From NCBI GenBank assembly GCA_035289165.1, contig DATDYA010000021.1, positions 1 to 13,779 of the forward strand: 13,779 nt of DNA, given 5' to 3'. The stretch's first letter is position 1. Each line of letters opens with the position of its first letter. The DNA is from DATDYA01 sp035289165. GTDB taxonomy: Bacteria; Patescibacteriota; Patescibacteriia; Magasanikbacterales; GWA2-37-8. The translations under genes and the position numbers were made by a program. The notes beneath the pieces were generated by a model. The model had not been told where the DNA came from. It saw nothing but the letters and a program-made list of their open reading frames with translations, and did no database searches. This document shows, piece after piece, positions 7,247 through 13,182 of the stretch.

Positions 7247-8257
7247 TTATTCCAACCCCCAGTTGGGATTCGCTCGCGCTTCCTCTAGACGGGGAGGCTT
7301 TTCTTTTTTAAGCTCGTGATAACCGGCAACCGCAATCATAGCGGCATTGTCCATACAATACGGCAGAGCGGGGATGCGGTAAGAAATTTCTGGGTTCAGA
7401 TCCGCTAATGCTTTTTCAAGCGAAAGCCGCAGTTTTTTATTCGCGGCCACACCTCCGCCCAAGATTACTGTTTTAGGTCGGTATTCTTGTGTGGCTTTAA
7501 TTGTTTTTGCCACCAGAGTATCCACAATTGCTTGTTCAAAACTGGCACAAAAATCTTCTAAGGTGGTAGCACGAGTGAGAGTGTTGTCGCGGAGCCAATA
7601 CAGGGCAGCCGTTTTTAAACCGGAGAAACTAAAATTATAATCACCGCTATCCAACATTGGTCGTGGAAACGGTATAGCATCAATCTTGTCGCGCTGGGCC
7701 AGGCTAGAAATTTGTGGTCCGCCCGGATAAGGGAGGTCTAGTAGTTTAGCGACTTTGTCAAAACATTCACCAGCAGCGTCGTCTCTGGTTTGGCCAAGAA
7801 TTTTATAATCGTTTTCTTTTTCTAAATACACCAAAGAAGTGTGGCCGCCGCTTACCACTAAAGCCAAGGCTGGGTAGGTGATGGGCTCTTCGGAATTCAA
7901 TTCAACCGATAGAATGTGCCCCTTCAAATGGTGGACTGGGATCAGGGGGATATTCCAGACAGCCGCGAGGGCTCGTCCGGCCTCGAGCCCAACCAGAAGC
8001 CCGGTTAAAAGACCAGGACCGGCGGTTACCATAATGGCTTCGGGGCGGGGTTGGTCCATGAGAACTTCTTCAATTAGAGGTACGATTTTTTCCGCATGCA
8101 TACGTCCGGCGATTTCCGGTACTACCCCACCATATTTTTTATGGATTTCAATTTGTGAAGCGGTTTTTTCATTAATAACAAAACAACCCTTTTGACTGCA
8201 CTCAAGAAGGGCCGCGGATGTGTCGTCACAAGATGACTCAATGCCGAGGATAAACAT
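7247..8257 (-). CDS. tsaD: tRNA N6-threonylcarbamoyladenosine transferase TsaD
   Basis: TsaD transfers the threonylcarbamoyl group from its AMP adduct to A37 of tRNAs that read ANN codons (t6A), working with TsaB and TsaE in bacteria. The 336-residue length is normal. Seen: the N-terminal ASKHA signature FILGIESSCDDTSAAL; VPEIAGRMH near 46-54; GPGLLTGLLVG at 80-90; the metal-binding HHLKGH at 109-114 (H110 and H114 matching the two histidines of the family); VSGGHTSLVY; and the C-terminal YCMDNAAMIA with the third metal-ligand aspartate. The ATG at 8257 starts exactly at the family N-terminus. Only 15 nt separate it from the tRNA-Met gene upstream, with no terminator or obvious promoter in the gap, so both probably share one transcript. 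Neither tsaB nor tsaE is in the window. Confidence 0.96.
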   Translation of the reverse strand: MFILGIESSCDDTSAALLECSQKGCFVINEKTASQIEIHKKYGGVVPEIAGRMHAEKIVPLIEEVLMDQPRPEAIMVTAGPGLLTGLLVGLEAGRALAAVWNIPLIPVHHLKGHILSVELNSEEPITYPALALVVSGGHTSLVYLEKENDYKILGQTRDDAAGECFDKVAKLLDLPYPGGPQISSLAQRDKIDAIPFPRPMLDSGDYNFSFSGLKTAALYWLRDNTLTRATTLEDFCASFEQAIVDTLVAKTIKATQEYRPKTVILGGGVAANKKLRLSLEKALADLNPEISYRIPALPYCMDNAAMIAVAGYHELKKEKPPRLEEARANPNWGLE

Positions 8258-8272
8258 ATTTTTTAATCTCTG

Positions 8273-8346
8273 TGTCAGGGGGGAGAATCGAACTCCCGAC
8301 CTCAGGGTTATGAATCCTGTGCTCTAACCGTCTGAGCTACCCTGAC
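8273..8346 (-). tRNA. tRNA-Met (anticodon CAU)
   Basis: A full cloverleaf on the minus strand: acceptor GTCAGGG/CCCTGAC, D arm GCTC/GAGC, anticodon loop TTCATAA with CAT (complement of 8310-8312), T arm GGGAG-TTCGATT-CTCCC and discriminator A73. CCA is not encoded (the next bases are CAG). The anticodon stem has an A31-C39 mismatch next to the loop. The acceptor stem and D arm fit an elongator Met rather than an initiator; a lysidine-modified tRNA-Ile(CAU) cannot be ruled out by eye. Confidence 0.9.
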
Positions 8347-8365
8347 AAATACAAAAACTGAAGCC

Positions 8366-8394
8366 AGTATATCTAGAAAATGGATTTTAGTCAA
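8366..8394 (-). promoter_or_regulatory. Promoter of the tRNA-Met-tsaD unit
   Basis: Read on the minus strand, TTGACT (8394-8389) and TATACT (8371-8366) are exactly 17 bp apart. Transcription should begin near 8359, about 13 nt before the tRNA 5' end. Confidence 0.75.
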
Positions 8395-8413
8395 TATTTG
8401 GCTTTATCTACTC

Positions 8414-8429
8414 AATTATAGCTATAATT
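8414..8429. repeat. Perfect 16-bp palindrome between divergent promoters
   Basis: AATTATAG followed at once by its reverse complement CTATAATT. It lies between the minus-strand tRNA-Met promoter and the plus-strand promoter at 8443. It could be an operator; it also contains TATAAT-like hexamers on both strands (plus 8423-8428), so it may simply be promoter sequence. Confidence 0.4.
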
Positions 8430-8442
8430 ATATTAAAAACAA

Positions 8443-8471
8443 TTGACAGGTTGATGGTCTACTGTTACGGT
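8443..8471 (+). promoter_or_regulatory. Putative promoter for the YtxH-like gene
   Basis: A consensus TTGACA at 8443-8448 with TACGGT at 8466-8471 after 17 bp. The -10 is weak. An alternative is TTGGCT at 8398-8403 with a perfect TATAAT at 8423-8428 (19-bp spacer). Confidence 0.45.
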
Positions 8472-8503
8472 AAAAATATAGTTTACTTATTTAATTTAAA
8501 TCT

Positions 8504-8818
8504 ATGGAAAAGAAAAATCGTAATCGTCTCGTTGGTGGATCTATTGGCGCGTTGGCAGCCATTGGCACCGCTCTTTATCTAACTCGCACTGCCAACGGTC
8601 GAAAGCAGGCGGAGAACATTAGATATCAAGTGGCAGCTATCTGGGACCGAATCAGTAGCCAGATCACCCGAGCAAAAAAATTAACTCGGTCGACTTATGA
8701 AAATCTTGTCGATACTGTTGTAGATTCTTATGCCGAGCAAGAAGAAATGCTTAAAAAGGATGCTAACGCTCTGAAGCGCGAGTTTAAGAAACGTTGGGAA
8801 GAGGTAAAAGGAAAATAA
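8504..8818 (+). CDS. YtxH-like membrane-anchored protein
   Basis: A 104-residue protein. Residues 1-9 are basic, 10-27 (VGGSIGALAAIGTALYLT) form one glycine- and alanine-rich membrane segment, and the rest is a charged, helical cytoplasmic or coiled-coil tail rich in Lys and Glu. The layout glycine-rich transmembrane segment, TxxGRKxAE, then long amphipathic helix is that of the YtxH family, small proteins of largely unknown role linked in some bacteria to envelope stress. The start ATG at 8504 lies in an AT-rich leader without a Shine-Dalgarno site. It is a single-gene unit, convergent with the gene ending at 8834; only a short hairpin separates them. Confidence 0.7.
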   Translation: MEKKNRNRLVGGSIGALAAIGTALYLTRTANGRKQAENIRYQVAAIWDRISSQITRAKKLTRSTYENLVDTVVDSYAEQEEMLKKDANALKREFKKRWEEVKGK

Positions 8819-8831
8819 GGCGATCCTCGCC
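8811..8831 (-). terminator. Short hairpin, probable minus-strand terminator
   Basis: GGCGA at 8819-8823 pairs with TCGCC at 8827-8831 around a 3-nt loop. Read on the minus strand it is followed by TTATTTT, so it best serves the 164-residue gene that ends at 8834. It has no T tract on the plus strand. Confidence 0.4.
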
Positions 8832-8833
8832 AA

Positions 8834-9328
8834 TTATGAAGGGGATTGTTTATCTTTAAGATATTGTGCCACGCCCGGGTTGTTCAAAAGTCTGTCGCGT
8901 CCAGTATGTAATCCTCCGCGAGCTTTGGTTGTACGAATCTTTTGGTAATTAGCCATGAGTACAGCTTCCAACTCTCTTTCTGCTTGGTTATGGCCGGGGA
9001 CATTTCTTACCAAAAAAGATTTTAGGTATTTTACACCTACGGCAGTGGTAACGCCTTGTTGAAGCGGCTCACCACTCGAACTGGAATAATTTTTTATTTC
9101 TAATCCAGCTTCACCAAAGGATAATTGGCCATGTATGCTTAGTTCGCCAGCTCTTTCGTTGTATGAATTTAAGTAAGCATTGTTGTGGTTATCAACGAAG
9201 AGGATGGCAACTGTGCCGGGTTGGATGACAACTACGTAATTATCACCAAAAAAATATTCTGGTGTTACCTCTGCTTCGTGGTTCGGTGAGCGATCGATCC
9301 AGGCTGGCTGTGCGGAGTCATGTGGCAT
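8834..9328 (-). CDS. Hypothetical protein, 164 residues
   Basis: I do not recognise a family. The protein is soluble, with no signal peptide or membrane segment. Residues 24-58 alternate hydrophobic strands (YVVVIQPGTVAILFVDNHNN) and suggest a beta-rich N-terminal half; 105-137 are basic and helical (HNQAERELEAVLMANYQKIR), ending in a Gly- and Arg-rich turn, TTKARGGLHTGRDR. It is supported by an uninterrupted frame, a plausible minus-strand promoter at 9353-9381 and a terminator-like hairpin just after the stop. The unusual feature is a strong plus-strand terminator overlapping its promoter. No operon partner. Confidence 0.65.
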   Translation of the reverse strand: MPHDSAQPAWIDRSPNHEAEVTPEYFFGDNYVVVIQPGTVAILFVDNHNNAYLNSYNERAGELSIHGQLSFGEAGLEIKNYSSSSGEPLQQGVTTAVGVKYLKSFLVRNVPGHNQAERELEAVLMANYQKIRTTKARGGLHTGRDRLLNNPGVAQYLKDKQSPS

Positions 9329-9352
9329 ATAAGAAGTTTAGTAATTTGTTTA

Positions 9353-9381
9353 ATCTTAGCATTAGATCTTAATTAAGTAAA
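9353..9381 (-). promoter_or_regulatory. Putative promoter for the 164-residue gene
   Basis: On the minus strand, TTTACT (9381-9376) and TAAGAT (9358-9353) are 17 bp apart; transcription would start about 18 nt before the ATG. The -35 box is one arm of the terminator palindrome at 9376-9403. Confidence 0.5.
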
Positions 9382-9403
9382 CCCCAGTCGGTTTACTTTT
9401 TTT
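9376..9403 (+). terminator. Strong plus-strand terminator with no plus-strand gene before it
   Basis: AGTAAACC at 9376-9383 pairs with GGTTTACT at 9390-9397 around a 6-nt loop, followed by six more T's. The gene directly upstream is on the minus strand, so this either blocks readthrough from the YtxH-like gene into the next one or ends an unannotated antisense RNA. Confidence 0.8.
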
Positions 9404-9432
9404 GGTTTTAGGCTTAAAATATACCGTATAAT
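9402..9432 (+). promoter_or_regulatory. Promoter for the secreted beta-propeller gene
   Basis: A perfect TATAAT at 9427-9432, 14 bp before the ATG, with a weak TTGGTT at 9402-9407 (19-bp spacer). The predicted leader is very short, about 7 nt, so translation may be close to leaderless. Confidence 0.55.
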
Positions 9433-9445
9433 TCATAATATACAT

Positions 9446-11530
9446 ATGACTAAGTTATTTTTAGTTTTTTTGGGCCTTATCCTAGGTTTTGCTGCGTCTG
9501 CTCCGGCCATGGCCGCTGGTGAAGTTAATCGTTTGTTACGTAGCGATTGGAGTAAATATGGTATTAATCCTTGGAATATTGATACCGACTATGATGGTTA
9601 TGCGGATGAATGGGAAATTAAGAACGGGTTCTGCCCGACTAATCCTGCGGCGGTAAGTGTTAGAAATAGCGAATGTAAAAAAGGGAGCTTTGATCTTCGG
9701 GCAAAAAAATATATTGCGCCAGCCGCCGTCAAAGCCGTTGCCCCACGAGGAATCAAAATGTTTGCTTCTTGTGCGGCTCTAGATAAAAAACTAAAAGATG
9801 ATACTGACCACTACCAAACAGAAGTTGAGATGGCCGAAAACGACAATGCACTGCAAAGCCTTTTGTCCCAGCCACTTAACAAAGTGCCAAACACTGTGGC
9901 GGCGATATTTTTTGAAAATTATTTACAGTATGCTACTCTTAATGATGTGGAGTTAAAAAACGAAAATCTTTTAGTTTCCTATCGTGATCATAACTATTAC
10001 TTTTTAAGGACTAGCGGTAAGGGTGCGGTTTTCACGAGAACAAACAATGGCAACTGGCGGGCATTTCAGGAGATTTCCTTACCAGATTCAACGGCCGATG
10101 TTGAAAATATTGGGATATCTGGAAACAATCTTTTCGTTTATACTCGAAAATATACCAGTAACAAAGTTGACTGGTATGAGACACGGTTATATATTTATTC
10201 TTTGGCTAACCCGGCCGGCCCAGTTTTAAAAAGAACAGTCGTTTTAAACGGGTCGGTAAAGGATTCTTTAGCCAAAAATGGTTATCTCTATTTAGCCCTA
10301 GTCGGTGGCGCAACGAATTTCGAGACTACCGACAAGAGTTCTGACTTTCTACCTTTTACTTATAAAGACAAAATCGGTACAGGAAAAGAAACTAAAATTA
10401 ATTTAAAACAATGTAACGAAGTCGAATACGTCGGACGAATTTTAGGCTCGCGTTACCTCTCTCTGGTTAGTGTTCCCTTAAACGGCGGAAAGGTTATTAA
10501 TCGGACGATATTAGGCTCGACGGAAAGTCCTATATTTGAAGGGGACAGCCTGTATCTTTTATCGTTAAACTTTAACGACCGGTCAGTAGCCGAGTTTTTA
10601 AATGATCCGGCCGCTAAAACTGAAATATATAAATTTAATCTCGCCGGCGGAAAATTTATTTTAGATAGTAGCAATACCGTGCCTGGAGTAATTGCTAATT
10701 ACGGTGCTCTGCAATTCAGCGGTGGTAATTTAGCGGTAGTTTCTAGCCGTCCGAATAACCATAACGAAAGGAGTGCCTCGTTGTTTACTTTTGATAGTCA
10801 TCTAAACAAGCTTGGTTGGTATGAGAATGCTGTTACCAATGCACTAGTCGGTGGTCTTGAGTATAAAGATAAAATTGCTAAAGTAAAGTTGCAAGGCGCC
10901 ATACTTTACGCAACGGAAAAAGGTAGCGTCATCTTTAACTTGGCTAACCCCCATACCCCCTTCAGCTTTGGTCAATTTAGTTACCCGGACTATGTCCAGA
11001 AAACTGTGCCGCTGAAAAAAGATTTTGTTCTGGGGTTTGGGTCTAATGCCAGCTATACGACGTCGACGCCGGGCTTCAATCCAGACGAAGGGATCAAGTT
11101 GGGTTGGTTTAATTTAGCCAACCATTACATACCGAATGCCTTAGCAGAATTAAGTCTTGGCAAGAAAAATAGTTGGCTCGGTAATTATCCCGATGACATC
11201 ATAGCTTCTTCAGACGGGAAATACATTGCTTTTTATGCTACTGTTTGGGACAGCGACAGTACGACTACCACGAGTGAAACCTTTGACGGTATTATGATTT
11301 ATCGCTTTAATGAGGCGGCTGGGTTTGTTTTGACCGGCAGTATTCCGCGCGATGATATTGGACATACTATAGACAAAATTACTGTTATCAAAGACCATTT
11401 GGCGATCTTCGGCCGTAATTATGAATATGCCTATAATTACGATGGTACCACCTATGTTCAAAAAAATGTCGTCCAGCTATATGATTTTTCTACAGCGGAG
11501 AAGAAGGCCGAATTGGTTTTAAATAAATAA
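9446..11530 (+). CDS. Secreted beta-propeller protein with an N-terminal calcium-loop motif
   Basis: A 694-residue exported protein. Residues 1-23 are a signal peptide (MTKLFLVFLGLILGFAASAP core) with a likely cleavage site AMA|AG. Residues 46-67 hold a thrombospondin type 3/EF-hand-like loop, D46-x-D48-x-D50-G-Y-x-D54-E-x-E57, followed by a Cys and TNP, probably binding calcium. From about 105 (FASCAALDKKL) to the end, the sequence follows the Beta_propel family (secreted proteins with C-terminal beta-propeller domain): VPG at 412-414, LQFSGGNLAVVSSR, SLFTFDSHLNKLG, SVIFNLANPHTPF, FVLGFGSN and GIKLGWFNL (549-557). Role unknown; the fold suggests a cell-surface or extracellular binding or scaffold protein. 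There is no membrane anchor or sorting signal at the C-terminus, which ends VLNK. Single-gene unit with its own promoter and terminator. Confidence 0.8.
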   Translation: MTKLFLVFLGLILGFAASAPAMAAGEVNRLLRSDWSKYGINPWNIDTDYDGYADEWEIKNGFCPTNPAAVSVRNSECKKGSFDLRAKKYIAPAAVKAVAPRGIKMFASCAALDKKLKDDTDHYQTEVEMAENDNALQSLLSQPLNKVPNTVAAIFFENYLQYATLNDVELKNENLLVSYRDHNYYFLRTSGKGAVFTRTNNGNWRAFQEISLPDSTADVENIGISGNNLFVYTRKYTSNKVDWYETRLYIYSLANPAGPVLKRTVVLNGSVKDSLAKNGYLYLALVGGATNFETTDKSSDFLPFTYKDKIGTGKETKINLKQCNEVEYVGRILGSRYLSLVSVPLNGGKVINRTILGSTESPIFEGDSLYLLSLNFNDRSVAEFLNDPAAKTEIYKFNLAGGKFILDSSNTVPGVIANYGALQFSGGNLAVVSSRPNNHNERSASLFTFDSHLNKLGWYENAVTNALVGGLEYKDKIAKVKLQGAILYATEKGSVIFNLANPHTPFSFGQFSYPDYVQKTVPLKKDFVLGFGSNASYTTSTPGFNPDEGIKLGWFNLANHYIPNALAELSLGKKNSWLGNYPDDIIASSDGKYIAFYATVWDSDSTTTTSETFDGIMIYRFNEAAGFVLTGSIPRDDIGHTIDKITVIKDHLAIFGRNYEYAYNYDGTTYVQKNVVQLYDFSTAEKKAELVLNK

Positions 11531-11563
11531 GTTAAACAAAAACGTCAGAAATAGCCTAAATTC

Positions 11564-11591
11564 AAAACACCCGGATTAGTCTGGGTGTTTT
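11564..11591. terminator. Bidirectional intrinsic terminator between convergent genes
   Basis: A 12-bp stem, AAAACACCCGGA (11564-11575) with TCTGGGTGTTTT (11580-11591), around a TTAG loop. A-run and T-run on opposite sides let it end both the beta-propeller gene (plus) and the serine hydrolase gene (minus). Confidence 0.85.
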
Positions 11592-11608
11592 AGTGTACAT
11601 TTTTTATT

Positions 11609-12190
11609 TTATCTCATCATGTCTGTAACCGCGGCCAAGGCCGCCGGTAACTCCTTAACACCGTCGCTATCGGTAAAGTGTCCCTTGTTGTGCTCGGTCA
11701 CAACTGAAGCCCCTAATTCTTTTGTAAATAAGTCTTTTTGTGTTAAGGGTACAAACGGATCGTCATCCGAGAATATGGCTGTAAAACTTTTAGCACGTTG
11801 TTTAACTTTTTTAAAATCGATTGGCGTCTCCATCCACGGCCTCGCAATCTCTTTGGATTCCTCACCTTCTTCCTCTAAAGTATTTTTGTCTAACTCCATC
11901 CAAGGGGCGATTAATAGCACCCCGGCCACCGCCACTTCTTGCTTTAATGTCTCAAGGTATCGTAAGACTGCTTGACACCCAATACTGTGGCCGATAAATA
12001 TCGAATCCTGGTCAGGAGAAGCGATGTCTTGAATATGTCTAATCCAGGGATTAATTTCTGGTCTTGCGGGACTTGGCATATTCGGAGCAAAGACCTGAAA
12101 ACCTTGTTTCTCGAGTTTGACTTTCAACCATTTATGCATCGGTTCGTTCGGGCTACCATCCCAACCGTGGATAATATAGGCTTTTTTCAT
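11609..12190 (-). CDS. RBBP9/YdeN-like serine hydrolase (alpha/beta fold)
   Basis: A 193-residue cytoplasmic alpha/beta hydrolase. Seen: N-terminal strand and oxyanion region AYIIHGWDGSPNE (4-16), the nucleophile elbow GHSIGC at 67-72 (Ser69), the acid in FSDDDPFVP (most likely Asp144) and the catalytic histidine in NKGHF (His171). The opening H-G-W-x-G-S-P and the short length match the RBBP9/YdeN group rather than larger lipases or esterases; natural substrates of that group are mostly unknown, though ester and amide hydrolysis is expected. The start is ATG at 12190, fitting the family N-terminus. It has a promoter candidate at 12207-12235 overlapping a palindrome and follows the Nudix gene by 61 nt on the same strand. 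Confidence 0.88.
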   Translation of the reverse strand: MKKAYIIHGWDGSPNEPMHKWLKVKLEKQGFQVFAPNMPSPARPEINPWIRHIQDIASPDQDSIFIGHSIGCQAVLRYLETLKQEVAVAGVLLIAPWMELDKNTLEEEGEESKEIARPWMETPIDFKKVKQRAKSFTAIFSDDDPFVPLTQKDLFTKELGASVVTEHNKGHFTDSDGVKELPAALAAVTDMMR

Positions 12191-12206
12191 AGGTAGTTGA
12201 AGTATT

Positions 12207-12235
12207 GTTTTAACAGGTTGACAGTTTACTGTAAA
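12207..12235 (-). promoter_or_regulatory. Putative promoter for the serine hydrolase
   Basis: On the minus strand, TTTACA (12235-12230) and TAAAAC (12212-12207) are 17 bp apart. The -35 box falls inside the 25-bp palindrome, so a protein bound there could block it. Confidence 0.4.
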
Positions 12236-12242
12236 CTATCAA
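12218..12242. repeat. 25-bp near-perfect palindrome, candidate operator
   Basis: Half-sites TTGACAGTTTAC (12218-12229) and GTAAACTATCAA (12231-12242) are reverse complements except for one position, separated by one base. It lies between the Nudix stop and the serine hydrolase start. There is no T tract, so it is not an ordinary terminator. Confidence 0.6.
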
Positions 12243-12251
12243 CTAAAGTTT

Positions 12252-12671
12252 TTATTTTTTAAAGTAATCATGCAAAATTTCTTTTGTCAGGACGCTTAAG
12301 TTTAAAGTTTCGAGTTTTGTTTGTTCTGATACAAGTACAAACCCGATGCCCTCGTTTACTATGAGTTTATCTGTAGAAATATTCCTTAATAAAGATATAT
12401 TACAGATTCGGTCTTGTCCGTGAGTATCCTTGTCTTTTGTATATACACCAAAATCAACAAATTCTTTGGGATCTATTTTTAGAGATAGTTCTTCTTGTAA
12501 TTCTCTTGCGGCGGCCTGTCTTGGCGTTTCCGTGCTCTTTACAGAGCCGCCAAAAGTAGTAATTTTACCAGAATTAATAACCGAAGGGTTAGTGTCCCTT
12601 TGCTGAAGAATTATTTCTTTGTTTTTTGTTTCTAACAATATCCCAGCGTATTGTCCGTTAAAATTTTGCAT
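12252..12671 (-). CDS. Nudix hydrolase
   Basis: A 139-residue protein with a clear Nudix box from G42 to L64: G42, E48 (five residues later), then R56-E57-L58-x-E60-E61. The usual Gly near the end of the box is Ser63, a common and tolerated change. Nudix enzymes cleave nucleoside diphosphates linked to another group, using Mg or Mn held by the box glutamates; the sequence does not fix the substrate. The preceding beta strands (residues 7-24, with ILQQRD) fit the MutT-like fold. It may clean the nucleotide pool, or handle a sugar nucleotide. It has its own promoter at 12692-12720 and is the first gene before the serine hydrolase. No Shine-Dalgarno site is visible. Confidence 0.9.
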   Translation of the reverse strand: MQNFNGQYAGILLETKNKEIILQQRDTNPSVINSGKITTFGGSVKSTETPRQAAARELQEELSLKIDPKEFVDFGVYTKDKDTHGQDRICNISLLRNISTDKLIVNEGIGFVLVSEQTKLETLNLSVLTKEILHDYFKK

Positions 12672-12691
12672 AAAGGATAGTTATTTAATGT

Positions 12692-12720
12692 AGTTTAACA
12701 AAAAAGCCTTAATTAATCAA
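12692..12720 (-). promoter_or_regulatory. Putative Nudix gene promoter
   Basis: On the minus strand, TTGATT (12720-12715) and TAAACT (12697-12692) have a 17-bp spacer, with transcription starting about 14 nt before the ATG. Confidence 0.45.
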
Positions 12721-12724
12721 AAAA

Positions 12725-12792
12725 TTCGATTCTTATAGGGGTATTCAGAAGGTTAGGCTAAAATATAATTTTTAATATATAGCCTAATCGAA
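12725..12792. repeat. Nested inverted repeats in an AT-rich gap
   Basis: An inner stem pairs GGTTAGGCTA (12751-12760) with TAGCCTAATC (12780-12789), one G-T wobble, around an AT-rich loop. An outer pair, TTCGATT (12725-12731) and AATCGAA (12786-12792), overlaps it by two bases, so the two cannot form fully together. No T tract follows on either strand. It separates the tRNA-Glu terminator from the Nudix promoter; its role is unknown. Confidence 0.5.
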
Positions 12793-12815
12793 CCAAATAT
12801 CTTCTCTATAATAAA

Positions 12816-12844
12816 ACAAAAAACTCTACTAATTTAGTAGAGTT
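12816..12844 (-). terminator. Terminator of the structured RNA-tRNA-Glu unit
   Basis: AACTCTACTA (12822-12831) and TAGTAGAGTT (12835-12844) form a perfect 10-bp stem with a 3-nt loop; on the minus strand it is followed by TTTTTTGTTTT. It starts 6 nt past the tRNA CCA. Confidence 0.85.
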
Positions 12845-12850
12845 CTCGAA

Positions 12851-12925
12851 TGGTAGCCCCAACGGGAATCGAACCCGTATTTTCTCATTGAAAGCGAGAT
12901 GTCCTAACCATTAGACGATGGGGCC
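12851..12925 (-). tRNA. tRNA-Glu (anticodon UUC)
   Basis: A minus-strand cloverleaf: acceptor GGCCCCA with TGGGGCT (G1-U72 wobble), D arm, anticodon loop CTTTCAA with TTC (complement of 12890-12892), a T arm with TTCGATT, discriminator A73 and an encoded CCA (12853-12851). It closely matches bacterial tRNA-Glu. There is no promoter directly before it; it lies in the transcript that starts near 13078. Confidence 0.95.
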
Positions 12926-13078
12926 ATGAGAGTGCGCTGCGAGAGACAGGGCACTCGGATGAAGGTGGGGGCGTCGTGAGACGCCAGCTAGCGTCCTGAC
13001 CCTGGGCTCAGGCGTGCTTGTGGCGTCAGCGGCGTCACCCCCGTCCCGCTGTGCACTACCCCTTTCTCTCGCAGCGAC
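12926..13078 (-). ncRNA. Unidentified GC-rich long-hairpin RNA joined to tRNA-Glu
   Basis: About 153 nt between a strong promoter and the tRNA-Glu 5' end, 67% G+C by hand count (104 of 155 in 12926-13080). Minus-strand RNA pairs end to end: 13065-13076 with 12935-12946 (12 perfect base pairs), 13051-13054 with 12951-12954, 13045-13048 with 12956-12959, 13036-13042 with 12961-12967, 13022-13027 with 12980-12985, and a tip hairpin 13008-13012 with 12995-12999 around an 8-nt loop. The rod with internal loops recalls 6S RNA, but I see no conserved sequence to prove it, and it lacks the GGAA features of SRP RNA. RNase P cleavage at the tRNA 5' end would release it. No protein frame is evident. Confidence 0.6.
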
Positions 13079-13084
13079 CGATAA

Positions 13085-13113
13085 TTTATACCATATTTTT
13101 TTAGAGTAGTCAA
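13085..13113 (-). promoter_or_regulatory. Promoter of the structured RNA-tRNA-Glu unit
   Basis: On the minus strand, TTGACT (13113-13108) and TATAAA (13090-13085), spacer exactly 17 bp. Predicted transcription start near 13078, one to two nt outside the 12-bp closing helix of the RNA. Confidence 0.75.
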
Positions 13114-13128
13114 CATTATTTGGTTATT

Positions 13129-13164
13129 AAAAAATCCCCCAGAGTATTACCTTGAGGGATTTTT
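13129..13164. terminator. Terminator of the HU gene
   Basis: ATCCCCCA (13134-13141) pairs with TGAGGGAT (13153-13160), one wobble, around an 11-nt loop. A six-base A run at 13129-13134 gives a T tract on the minus strand; T's at 13160-13164 make it usable on the plus strand too. Confidence 0.75.
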
Positions 13165-13182
13165 CTGTTGCTTGAAATGGGT

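Noticed and set aside
8446..8465. 20-bp repeat shared with 12213-12232 (17 identities)
   Set aside because: A rough estimate gives a few such matches by chance in a window of this size; kept only as a hint of shared promoter sequence.
11619..11975. Plus-strand 118-codon open frame opposite the serine hydrolase
   Set aside because: It lies wholly within a gene with a complete catalytic triad, and its translation is Ser/Thr-rich without motifs.
12926..13078. Identity of the GC-rich RNA as SRP RNA, RNase P RNA or tmRNA
   Set aside because: The SRP GGAA-loop region, the RNase P conserved core and the tmRNA alanine-tRNA-like ends are not visible in it.
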